A stretch of DNA of 64,000 nt from an uncultured Aquimarina sp. (GTDB taxonomy: Bacteria > Bacteroidota > Bacteroidia > Flavobacteriales > Flavobacteriaceae): NCBI GenBank assembly GCA_947501475.1, contig CANMWA010000009.1:140308-204307 (forward strand). Reading direction: 5' to 3'. Each line of letters begins with the position of its first letter. Within the stretch, counting starts at the first letter, position 1. The notes beneath the pieces were generated by a model. It was not told the origin of the DNA. It ran no database searches and saw only the letters and a program-made list of their open reading frames with translations. Below are positions 20,044 through 26,713 of the stretch, piece by piece. A program made the translations under genes and the position numbers.

Positions 20044-20328
20044 ATGAAAAATAATTGGCCACTTTGGGAAGTTTTTGTAAGAAGTAAAAATGGTTTAGAA
20101 CATCGTCATTTTGGAAGCCTTCACGCTGCTGATGCAGAAATGGCATTAGAAAATGCTAGAGATGTCTATACACGTAGAAATGAAGGCGTAAGTATTTGGG
20201 TAGTAGAATCTAAAAATATTACAGCTTCAAACCCAGATAATAGCGGTGAGCTTTTTGAACCTGCTCAGGATAAGGTATATAGACACCCAACATTTTATAC
20301 TTTACCCGATGAGGTAAAGCATATGTAA
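20044..20328 (+). CDS. paaB: Phenylacetyl-CoA epoxidase, subunit PaaB
   Basis: This is a 94-residue structural subunit of the epoxidase complex, full length for the family. WPLWEVFVRSKNGLEHRHFG and the AADAEMALENARDVYTRR helix are diagnostic, as is the ending PTFYTLPDEVKHM. PaaB bridges PaaA-PaaC units. It is separated from paaC by an inserted four-helix-bundle gene unit, an unusual break in a normally contiguous block. Confidence 0.96.
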   Translation: MKNNWPLWEVFVRSKNGLEHRHFGSLHAADAEMALENARDVYTRRNEGVSIWVVESKNITASNPDNSGELFEPAQDKVYRHPTFYTLPDEVKHM

Positions 20329-20392
20329 TTTTGAATTCGAAATTGAAAATGAATTCGAAATTGAATCTTAAAAATGAATAGTGCCTTAATAT
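20329..20392 (+). repeat. Left flank of four-helix-bundle gene unit 1
   Basis: This AT-rich block begins at the paaB stop and holds two identical 15-mers, GAATTCGAAATTGAA, at 20333-20347 and 20351-20365. Its inverted, diverged counterpart (GTTCGATTTCGAGTTC, 20779-20794) lies on the far side of the enclosed gene. Confidence 0.65.
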
Positions 20393-20743
20393 ATGAGCAG
20401 TAGTAAGTTTGATTTGAGTGAAAGGTTAGAAGATTTTGCAGCTGCTATAATAGTATTGTTTGATAAGAAACCAAGTTCATTTGCTGGTGAGTATTTAGCA
20501 AAACAATTAATTAGATCTTCTTGTTCTTCTGCTTTAAATTATGGTGAAGCTTTAGGTGCAGGAACAAATAAGGATAAAATAAATAAATTAAGGATTTGTT
20601 TAAAAGAATTGAGGGAATCATTAAGAAATTTAAATATTCAAACAAAATCAAAGCTAGTATCTGAAGAAAATGTAAAACCATTAAAGGATGAAAATGATCA
20701 ATTAATCAGAATAATAGTGACAAGAATAAAAAATATTGGTTAA
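20393..20743 (+). CDS. Four-helix-bundle protein (S23/IVP family), copy 1
   Basis: This is a 116-residue all-helical protein. SRKLIRS-type helices are visible in YLAKQLIRSSCSSALNYGEA and INKLRICLKELRESLRNL, the hallmark of the four-helix-bundle family first found in 23S rRNA intervening sequences and related to the Avd accessory protein of diversity-generating retroelements. It lies inside the paa operon between paaB and paaC, on the same strand, bracketed by imperfect inverted AT-rich flanks. Nothing links it to phenylacetate metabolism; it looks like a small mobile passenger. A close relative is at 26281 and a more distant one at 24780. Confidence 0.85.
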   Translation: MSSSKFDLSERLEDFAAAIIVLFDKKPSSFAGEYLAKQLIRSSCSSALNYGEALGAGTNKDKINKLRICLKELRESLRNLNIQTKSKLVSEENVKPLKDENDQLIRIIVTRIKNIG

Positions 20744-20817
20744 AATAGAAACCATAGCTGAAGTATGAGTAATTATTAGTTCGATTTCGAGTTCAGCTTC
20801 AAGTTCAAATTCATTAT
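20744..20817 (+). repeat. Right flank of four-helix-bundle gene unit 1
   Basis: This block runs from the stop of the four-helix gene to the paaC ATG. It contains TTCGATTTCGAGTTC and TTCAAGTTCAAATTC, which are inverted relative to the GAATTCGAAATTGAA motifs of the left flank. It ends directly at the next start codon. Confidence 0.6.
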
Positions 20818-21573
20818 ATGAAAAACGAAAATATAATTCAATACATCTACGGCATTGCAGATAATACGTTGATTCTTGGTCAGCGATTATCAGAATTGTG
20901 TGGTCATGGACCTAATCTTGAAACAGATATCGCTTTGACTAATATGGCACTAGATTTATTAGGGCAAACAAGAAGCTATTATCAATATGTAGCTCAGCTT
21001 TCAGGAGATGAAAAAACTGAAGACGATATTGCTTTTTTAAGAATAGAAAGACAGTATAAAAATGTACTTCTTGTTGAGCAGCCTAACAGACATTTTGGGT
21101 ATGTGATTACAAGGCAATTTTTCTATGATGTGTTTCATTTATTGTTATTACAAGAATTACAAGATAGCACAGATGAAACATTAGCTGCCATTGCAAAAAA
21201 AGGAATTAAAGAAGTGAGTTACCATCAACGGTTTTCTTCTGATTGGATAAAAAGGTTAGGAGATGGTACAGAAGAGAGTCATAAAAAAGCACAAGAGGCT
21301 GTAGATGATCTATGGAGATTTACCGATGAGCTATTTCATATGACCGAAGATGATACGATTGTGATGCAAAATGAAATAGGAGTAGATACAGTAACTCTTA
21401 AAGAAAAATATTATCAAAGAGTAAGAGAAGTGTTAGAAGAAGCTACGCTTAGCGTGCCTGAAACGAAGTGGTTTCAAAAAGGCGGTAAAGAAGGAATTCA
21501 TAGTGAACATATGGGATATTTACTTTCAGATTTACAGTATATGCAACGTGCGTATCCTAATATGAAATGGTAA
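20818..21573 (+). CDS. paaC: Phenylacetyl-CoA epoxidase, subunit PaaC
   Basis: PaaC is the ferritin-fold partner of PaaA that supports substrate binding and complex stability. Its 251 residues match the family. LGQRLSELCGHGPNLETDIA, MALDLLGQTRSYYQYVA and KEVSYHQRFSSDWIKRLGDG are characteristic. It follows an inserted four-helix gene and is separated from paaD by a gene-less copy of the same flanking repeat. Confidence 0.96.
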   Translation: MKNENIIQYIYGIADNTLILGQRLSELCGHGPNLETDIALTNMALDLLGQTRSYYQYVAQLSGDEKTEDDIAFLRIERQYKNVLLVEQPNRHFGYVITRQFFYDVFHLLLLQELQDSTDETLAAIAKKGIKEVSYHQRFSSDWIKRLGDGTEESHKKAQEAVDDLWRFTDELFHMTEDDTIVMQNEIGVDTVTLKEKYYQRVREVLEEATLSVPETKWFQKGGKEGIHSEHMGYLLSDLQYMQRAYPNMKW

Positions 21574-21667
21574 AAGAATAATGAATACCTAATTTAGAAT
21601 ATTGAATCACAAAGTGAAGTAAAAATTTCATGATTCATTATTAACCGTTCGATATTCGATATTTATT
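21574..21667 (+). repeat. Gene-less copy of the AT-rich flanking repeat (unit 2)
   Basis: The whole paaC-paaD gap is a fold-back: AATATTGAATCA pairs with TGATTCATTATT, and the outer part (AATGAATACC...GAATATTG) faces TTCGATATTCGATATT. It resembles the flanks around the four-helix genes joined without a gene. It ends four bases before the paaD ATG. Confidence 0.65.
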
Positions 21668-22171
21668 ATGACAATAGCATTAGAGCAAGATATAGACCCA
21701 AAGCTAATTCCAATTCTGGAAGAAGTTCATGATCCGGAAATTCCGGTATTATCTATTATGGATATGGGTGTGGTACGTTTTGCTCATATGAAAGATAATA
21801 TTGCTCAAATTAAAATAACACCAACCTACAGTGGTTGCCCAGCTATGGATGTGATGGGGGACGATATTATTCATGCTTTTGCAAAGGCTAATATTAAAGC
21901 AAAAGTTTCTCTGGTCTTGTCACCAGCTTGGACTACCGATTGGATTACCCATAGAGGTAGAAAAGCTCTAGAAGAATATGGTATTGCAGCTCCCTTAAAT
22001 GAAGAAGCAGATAAAGAAGCATTACTTAATAATAAAAAAATAGTAAAATGTCCCCAATGTCGTTCAACAAATACAAAAATGGTAAGTCAGTTTGGTTCTA
22101 CTGCCTGCAAAGCATTATTTAAGTGCGACGAATGTTTAGAGCCTTTTGATTACTTTAAATGCCTAAAATGA
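21668..22171 (+). CDS. paaD: PaaD, iron-sulfur assembly protein of the phenylacetate pathway
   Basis: PaaD is a 167-residue DUF59 (MIP18) protein needed for metal-centre maturation of the epoxidase. The DUF59 part has EEVHDPEIPVLSIMDMGVV and PTYSGCPAMDVMGDDI. The C-terminal region has CPQC (near residue 129) and CDEC plus a final Cys, a four-cysteine metal ribbon found in PaaD and absent from general DUF59 proteins. It lies in the conserved order after paaC. Confidence 0.95.
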   Translation: MTIALEQDIDPKLIPILEEVHDPEIPVLSIMDMGVVRFAHMKDNIAQIKITPTYSGCPAMDVMGDDIIHAFAKANIKAKVSLVLSPAWTTDWITHRGRKALEEYGIAAPLNEEADKEALLNNKKIVKCPQCRSTNTKMVSQFGSTACKALFKCDECLEPFDYFKCLK

Positions 22172-22178
22172 TTACACT

Positions 22179-22208
22179 CTGTCACCCTGAGCGGAGTCGA
22201 AGGGTCAG
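22179..22208 (+). repeat. Intergenic repeat, CACCCTGAGCGGAGTCGAAGGGT type
   Basis: A short hairpin (ACCCT / AGGGT) surrounds GAGCGGAGTCGA. Related copies are at 27950-27976 and 34967-35010. The element resembles a dispersed repeat seen in many bacterial genomes. Confidence 0.8.
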
Positions 22209-22224
22209 AAACCAAAAAAAGTAA

Positions 22225-22590
22225 ATGTTAGGATTAAGAACAACAATATATAAAGTAAATGATTTGAGTGCTGCCAAAAAATGGTATGGAGAAGCCTTTG
22301 GTAAGGAACCATATTTTGACGAACCCTTTTATGTAGGATTTAATATTGGTGGATTTGAATTGGGATTACTTCCAGAAGAAACTAACGAAACAGAAAAGTC
22401 TGATAACGTGCTTTCTTATTGGGGAGTTGAAAATATCGAAGCTGAATATCAAAAATTAATCAATTTGGGGGCTGCAAAACATGAAAAACCTACAAATGTA
22501 GGAGGAGAAATCGTAGTGGCATCTGTAAAATGCCCATGGAATAATAGTATTGGAATTATTTATAACCCACATTTTAAACTAGAGAATTAA
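22225..22590 (+). CDS. VOC-superfamily (glyoxalase-like) protein
   Basis: This 121-residue single-domain protein has the VOC beta-alpha-beta pattern: TTIYKVNDLSAAKKWYGEAF, then FYVGFNIGGFELGLLPEE, then VENIEAEYQKLINLGAA and CPWNNSIGIIYNPHF. The final strand supplies metal ligands in some family members, but the residues here do not establish metal binding. It lies within the paa operon, 4 bases before paaG. Its role is unknown; detoxification of a reactive pathway intermediate is a guess. Confidence 0.82.
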   Translation: MLGLRTTIYKVNDLSAAKKWYGEAFGKEPYFDEPFYVGFNIGGFELGLLPEETNETEKSDNVLSYWGVENIEAEYQKLINLGAAKHEKPTNVGGEIVVASVKCPWNNSIGIIYNPHFKLEN

Positions 22591-22594
22591 AAAT

Positions 22595-23374
22595 ATGCCT
22601 TCAATCGAACTACAAATTGAGAATGGAGTAGCGCAAGTGACGTTAAACAGACCAGAAACCTTCAATAGTTTCAATAGAGAAATGGCTCTTTTGTTACAAA
22701 AAACATTAGATGATTGTAATAGCAATGATCAGGTAAGAGCTATTGTTTTTACAGGTAATGGTAAAGCATTTTGTGCAGGTCAAGATCTTAATGAAGTAAC
22801 ATCACCAGAATTAAACCCAGGTTTCAGAAAAATACTTGAAGAACATTATAATCCGATAATTGAAAGAATAAGGACAATAGAAAAACCAATTATTGCGGCT
22901 GTTAATGGTGTAGCTGCAGGTGCTGGTGCAAATATTGCTTTGGCTTGTGATATTGTAGTAGCAACCGAAACCGCGAGTTTTATTCAGGCATTTAGCAAGA
23001 TTGGATTAATTCCTGATAGTGCAGGAACCTTCTTTTTACCAAGGTTAATTGGTTTACAAAAAGCTTCGGCGCTAATGATGTTGGGCGATAAAGTAAGCGC
23101 AAACGAAGCAGAACAATTGGGAATGCTTTATAAAGTGTTTTCTAGCGAAACTTTTGAAGAAGAAGTAATAAAACTTGCTTCAAAACTTGCAAAAATGCCA
23201 ACAAAAGCTTTAGGGTTGACCAAGAGGTTATTAAATCAATCTATAGTGAATAACCTTAAGCAGCAATTGGCTATGGAGTCTGATTTACAAATAGAAGCTG
23301 CAGAAAGCGAAGACTATACTGAAGGTGTAAATGCATTTATAGAAAAAAGAAAACCGGTATTTAAAGGCAAATAA
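22595..23374 (+). CDS. paaG: PaaG, epoxyphenylacetyl-CoA isomerase
   Basis: PaaG converts the ring epoxide into the seven-membered oxepin-CoA. This 259-residue crotonase closely follows E. coli PaaG in segments: TLNRPETFNSFN, GNGKAFCAGQDLNEV (oxyanion strand), AVNGVAAGAGANIALACDIV and FSKIGLIPDSAGTFFLPRLI, where the Asp in PDSAG is the acidic residue at the PaaG active-site position. The ending EGVNAFIEKRKPVFKGK is typical. It is 4 bases after the VOC gene. Confidence 0.93.
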   Translation: MPSIELQIENGVAQVTLNRPETFNSFNREMALLLQKTLDDCNSNDQVRAIVFTGNGKAFCAGQDLNEVTSPELNPGFRKILEEHYNPIIERIRTIEKPIIAAVNGVAAGAGANIALACDIVVATETASFIQAFSKIGLIPDSAGTFFLPRLIGLQKASALMMLGDKVSANEAEQLGMLYKVFSSETFEEEVIKLASKLAKMPTKALGLTKRLLNQSIVNNLKQQLAMESDLQIEAAESEDYTEGVNAFIEKRKPVFKGK

Positions 23375-23574
23375 AAATATTGAATATCAAACAAAAGAAT
23401 ATCGAATAATGAAGTTGAGTTTGATTGTGGGTGAAAAAATAATGAACTAATCGCGATTTTATTTCAAGCATTTGAAATACGCAAACTAAAAATAAACATA
23501 ATGATTGTTTTTCAGCTAGTTGAAATTAAAAACTTCAAATTTCTGTATTCGACATTCAATATTCGATATTAACT
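23375..23574 (+). repeat. Decayed four-helix gene unit (unit 3): flanks plus gene remnant
   Basis: The 200-base paaG-paaH gap starts with GAATATC...AATAATGAAGTT (the 12-mer at 23405-23416 is identical to one at 26244-26255 before four-helix copy 3). It ends with TATTCGACATTCAATATTCG, the inverted flank. Between them lies a fragment matching the 3' end of the four-helix gene. This is the same unit as at 26212-26713 after an internal deletion. Confidence 0.75.
23431..23505 (+). pseudogene. Remnant of a four-helix-bundle gene (last codons only)
   Basis: From about 23437, 23 of 25 bases agree with the 3' part of the four-helix gene at 26281-26646 (AAAATAATGAACT, then AT and GCGATTTT shared). In the matching frame it reads KNNELIAILFQAFEIRK against ENNELIAIFVTSIRTSK. 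No start or N-terminal part is present. Confidence 0.75.
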
Positions 23575-24738
23575 ATGGTTGTAGGTGTAATAGGATCAGG
23601 AACAATGGGAAGTGGTATCGCACAAGTGGCAGCTACCTCTGGTTGTAAAGTAAAAGTATTTGATACAAAACAGGAAGCGCTAGATAAAAGCAAGCAAACT
23701 TTAGAAAAAGTGTTGTCTCGTTTAATTGAAAAAGGTAGGATCGATCAAACCGAAAAAGATCGTATCCAGGATAATATTTCCTATGTTAATTCTTTGAAAG
23801 ATTTAAAGGATGCAGATCTTACTATCGAAGCAATTATTGAAGATTTAGATATTAAAAAGAAAGTGTTTTCAGAGTTAGAAAGCTATGTTTCTGAAAATAC
23901 AATTATTGCATCTAATACCTCTTCATTGTCGATAGCTTCTATAGCTTCGTCTTTACAAAAACCAGAACGATGTATAGGGATTCATTTCTTCAACCCAGCT
24001 CCATTAATGAAACTGGTTGAGGTAATTCCTGCAATACAAACTTCTGAAGATATAACGAATAAGGTTGTTGAGATCATTAAAAGTTGGAAAAAAGTGGTAG
24101 CCATAGCAAAAGATACACCAGGTTTTATTGTAAATCGTGTTGCACGACCTTTTTATGGAGAGTCTTTACGAATTTATGAAGAAGGCCTTGCCGATATAGC
24201 AACTATAGATTGGAGTCTAAAAACTTTAGGAAAGTTTAGAATGGGCCCTTTCGAGTTAATGGATTTCATTGGTAATGATGTTAATTATACGGTAACCGAA
24301 ACTGTTTTTAAAGCATTTTATTATGATCCTAGATATAAACCTGCTTTTACACAAAAAAGATTGTCAGAGGCTGGTTATTTAGGAAGAAAAACAGGTAAAG
24401 GATATTATGAATATAGTGATAATGCAGTAAAACCTACTCCAAAAGAAGATGCAACACTAGCACAGTATATTTTTGATAGAGTATTAGTGATGTTGATCAA
24501 TGAAGCTGCAGATGCACTTTTCTGGAACATTGCCTCAGCAGAAGATATCGATAATGCAATGACCAAAGGAGTAAATTATCCAAAAGGATTATTAACCTGG
24601 GCAGATGAAAAAGGAATGGATTGGTGTGTAAACGCATTAGATAAACTCTATGATGAATATCATGAAGATCGATATCGATGTAGCCCATTGTTGAGAAAAA
24701 TGAAGAGAGAGAAAAAGAGTTTTTTCTCTTTGGTTTGA
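23575..24738 (+). CDS. paaH: PaaH, 3-hydroxyadipyl-CoA dehydrogenase
   Basis: PaaH oxidises 3-hydroxyadipyl-CoA to 3-oxoadipyl-CoA with NAD. The N-terminal Rossmann fold has GSGTMGSGIAQVAA (residues 7-20). The dimerisation and catalytic parts show SNTSSLSIASIA, IGIHFFNPAPLMKLVEVI (His-Asn region) and DTPGFIVNRVARPFYGES. At 387 residues it is a single-module enzyme with two C-terminal 3HCDH helical repeats, shorter than the 475-residue E. coli form. Confidence 0.92.
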   Translation: MVVGVIGSGTMGSGIAQVAATSGCKVKVFDTKQEALDKSKQTLEKVLSRLIEKGRIDQTEKDRIQDNISYVNSLKDLKDADLTIEAIIEDLDIKKKVFSELESYVSENTIIASNTSSLSIASIASSLQKPERCIGIHFFNPAPLMKLVEVIPAIQTSEDITNKVVEIIKSWKKVVAIAKDTPGFIVNRVARPFYGESLRIYEEGLADIATIDWSLKTLGKFRMGPFELMDFIGNDVNYTVTETVFKAFYYDPRYKPAFTQKRLSEAGYLGRKTGKGYYEYSDNAVKPTPKEDATLAQYIFDRVLVMLINEAADALFWNIASAEDIDNAMTKGVNYPKGLLTWADEKGMDWCVNALDKLYDEYHEDRYRCSPLLRKMKREKKSFFSLV

Positions 24739-24779
24739 GGTGTGAGTGATTAGGAATGTAGAAGATAAAATTTGAATAA

Positions 24780-25169
24780 ATGAATTCTGAATATCATTTT
24801 AAATTTGAAGACCTCACGGTATATCAAAGAGCAATGGAGTTTGCAGAAATAGTTAATGGTATGGTAAAAAAGTTTCCTAAAGAGGAAAGGTTTGAGTTAA
24901 GTTCTCAATTTATGAGAGCAGCTGATTTAATTGCTTTGAATATAGCTGAAGGTTCTAGCGGTACAGATGCCCAATTTCATAATTATTTAGGAAATGCTTG
25001 GCATAGTATTCATGAATGTGTTTCATGTAGTTCAAAAGCAAGATTGAGAAAATACATAACTTTTGAGGAAGATGAAGAAAATAGAAGAATATTAACAGAG
25101 CTTTCTAAAATGATTACAACTTTAAGAAAAAGAATTTCCAGCAGGATAAAAGAAAAGAGAAACAAATAA
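24780..25169 (+). CDS. Four-helix-bundle protein (S23/IVP family), copy 2
   Basis: This 129-residue helical protein is of the classic intervening-sequence type: FEDLTVYQRAMEFAEIVNGM, FELSSQFMRAADLIALNIAE, GSSGTDAQFHNYLGNAWHSI and a basic C-terminus. It belongs to a different subfamily from copies 1 and 3, which share an LIRS...ALNYGEA core. No inverted flanks are evident, and its stop lies one base before the paaI start. It is a third independent four-helix gene in the same operon. Confidence 0.88.
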   Translation: MNSEYHFKFEDLTVYQRAMEFAEIVNGMVKKFPKEERFELSSQFMRAADLIALNIAEGSSGTDAQFHNYLGNAWHSIHECVSCSSKARLRKYITFEEDEENRRILTELSKMITTLRKRISSRIKEKRNK

Positions 25170-25170
25170 C

Positions 25171-25593
25171 ATGAAAAACCTAACACCTTTATCTTCAGAC
25201 CTCATACCTGTCAAGATGCTTTCACTTGATCCATATAGTCAATGGCTAGGTATTGAGATCATAGAAGTTGAAAAAGGCAGATGTAAAGTGGGAATGACCG
25301 TGCGAAAAGAAATGCTAAATAGTATGGGAAAAGCACACGGAGGAATATCCTATAGTCTCGCAGATACCGCTTTTGGTTTTTCGGCGAATACTCATGGTAA
25401 ATATGCGGTTTCTATAGAAACATCGATCAATCATATCGAAGCTTTAGAAGAAGGAGATTATTTAACGGCAGAAGCTGTGACAGATGTGACAAAGACCAAA
25501 ATCGGATTTAATATCATAGAAGTAAAGCGCAAAGATCAAATCGTAGCGTTATTTAAAGGAGTAGTATATAGAACCAACAAAGATTGGGAATAA
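25171..25593 (+). CDS. paaI: PaaI, hotdog acyl-CoA thioesterase
   Basis: This is a 140-residue hotdog-fold thioesterase. The helix with NSMGKAHGGISYSLADTAFG holds the HGG motif and the acidic catalytic residue of PaaI, followed by the SIETSINHIEAL and VTDVTKTKIGFNIIEVK strands. PaaI hydrolyses hydroxyphenylacetyl-CoA esters and frees CoA when the ring intermediates stall. It starts one base after the four-helix gene, so translational coupling is likely. Confidence 0.93.
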   Translation: MKNLTPLSSDLIPVKMLSLDPYSQWLGIEIIEVEKGRCKVGMTVRKEMLNSMGKAHGGISYSLADTAFGFSANTHGKYAVSIETSINHIEALEEGDYLTAEAVTDVTKTKIGFNIIEVKRKDQIVALFKGVVYRTNKDWE

Positions 25594-25608
25594 AATAGTA
25601 ACTCATAG

Positions 25609-25643
25609 CTCCTTCTCCCTTTGGGAGAGGGTTGGGATGAGGG
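25609..25643 (+). repeat. Short intergenic palindromic repeat, CTCCCTTTGGG type
   Basis: This is the third copy of the 12163 element: CTCCC-TTT-GGGAG stem with GGGATGAGGG tail, between paaI and the lipoprotein gene. Confidence 0.8.
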
Positions 25644-25665
25644 AAAAGAAAAAATAAAATTTAAA

Positions 25666-26211
25666 ATGAAGCAAACTTTAATATTAATAACAATTGTGCT
25701 CTTCTTTTCTTGCAAAAAAGAAACTAAATCTAAAACAGAAGTACTTCCAGGAACAGAAGCTATAAATTCTGAAGCCTCTCAAGAGGTTACACAAGAAGAA
25801 GTTAATCAAACTCTTGGAGATGTATTTAATTCTCAAATTAAGATTGAGGTCGATGAAACTGTTTTTGTGATTGATAACGGAAGCAATAGAGTAACTGAAG
25901 ATATGTCTGCAGGAATCATGACTATGCTTGCCCCACAACCATATGATCAGTTAAAAGCACAATTAGAAAAAGAACCTAATCAAGAAGGGTATACACTCAT
26001 CGGTATAGAAGAAATCGAAAGAGAAGGTAAAATAATACTACAACAAAAATCTAAAATGGTAGATGAGGTAGGCGATGAGATGATCATGATGATGCATGCA
26101 TTACCTGCTGGTGATAAAACAATGATGATATCTTCATTCTACCCGAAAGAAGAAGAATCAAAATATTTACCACTAATTGAAAAGTCGGTATTATCGGCTA
26201 AACTTAAGTAA
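25666..26211 (+). CDS. Hypothetical lipoprotein within the paa operon
   Basis: The protein has 181 residues. The chosen ATG gives a clean lipoprotein signal (MKQTLILITIVLFFSCKKE, lipid cysteine at 16); starting further upstream would translate the palindromic repeat. After an acidic, Thr/Glu-rich linker there is a small alpha/beta domain (VDETVFVIDNGSNRVTEDM, then TMLAPQPYDQLKAQLEKEP and GDKTMMISSFYPKEEESKYL). I do not recognise a family. Its place in the operon suggests only co-expression, not a function. Confidence 0.75.
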   Translation: MKQTLILITIVLFFSCKKETKSKTEVLPGTEAINSEASQEVTQEEVNQTLGDVFNSQIKIEVDETVFVIDNGSNRVTEDMSAGIMTMLAPQPYDQLKAQLEKEPNQEGYTLIGIEEIEREGKIILQQKSKMVDEVGDEMIMMMHALPAGDKTMMISSFYPKEEESKYLPLIEKSVLSAKLK

Positions 26212-26280
26212 AGTAATAACGAATACAGAATAAGAGAATAATAAATAATGAAGTTTTAGTTTTTGGAATTGATTAAATAA
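26212..26280 (+). repeat. Left flank of four-helix-bundle gene unit 4
   Basis: GAATACAGAATAAGAG and AATAATGAAGTT (26244-26255) match the left flank of the decayed unit at 23375. It runs from the lipoprotein stop to the four-helix ATG. Confidence 0.65.
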
Positions 26281-26646
26281 ATGAAAGAAAAATTATATGA
26301 TATAGAAGATAGGTTAATTCAATTTTCAATTGCTATTATTTTGGCAAATGGAAAATTAGATGGAAGCTATGCCTCTCAACATTTATCAAAACAATTGATT
26401 CGATCAACAACATCTGCCGCATTAAATTATGGTGAGGCTCAAAGTGCAGAATCTTCTCGTGACTTTCAGCATAAAATGAAATTATGCCTAAAAGAATTAA
26501 GAGAATCACTTGTAAACTTAAAAATTCAAAAAGGCGCGAAATTAATTAAGGAAAGCAAGAATCAAGAAGATCTTTTAAAAGAAAATAATGAACTTATTGC
26601 GATTTTCGTAACAAGTATTCGAACTTCAAAAAACAAAAGCAAATGA
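26281..26646 (+). CDS. Four-helix-bundle protein (S23/IVP family), copy 3
   Basis: The 121 residues show the same core as copy 1: HLSKQLIRSTTSAALNYGEA and KMKLCLKELRESLVNLKIQ, with about half of the residues identical between the two. Both are flanked by AT-rich inverted repeats, and both lie in the operon orientation. The 3' end matches the remnant between paaG and paaH. It is probably a mobile or recently duplicated passenger unit, not a paa gene. Its biochemical role is unknown; family relatives bind nucleic acid or reverse transcriptase as pentamers. Confidence 0.85.
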   Translation: MKEKLYDIEDRLIQFSIAIILANGKLDGSYASQHLSKQLIRSTTSAALNYGEAQSAESSRDFQHKMKLCLKELRESLVNLKIQKGAKLIKESKNQEDLLKENNELIAIFVTSIRTSKNKSK

Positions 26647-26713
26647 TAATCATAAATATTGCATTGAGGTATATTTCGATATTCAGTATTCAAAATTCAA
26701 AATTCGATATTTA
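26647..26713 (+). repeat. Right flank of four-helix-bundle gene unit 4
   Basis: It contains TTCGATATTCAGTATTC and AATTCGATATT, inverted with respect to the GAATAC/GAATAA motifs of the left flank. It ends two bases before the paaJ ATG. Confidence 0.65.

Noticed and set aside
25621..25665. Upstream start for the lipoprotein gene
   Set aside because: It would translate the palindromic repeat and hide the lipoprotein signal; the ATG at 25666 gives a normal signal peptide.
20393..26646. Diversity-generating retroelement, because Avd-like four-helix proteins are present
   Set aside because: There is no reverse transcriptase gene, no template/variable repeat pair and no C-type lectin target in the window.
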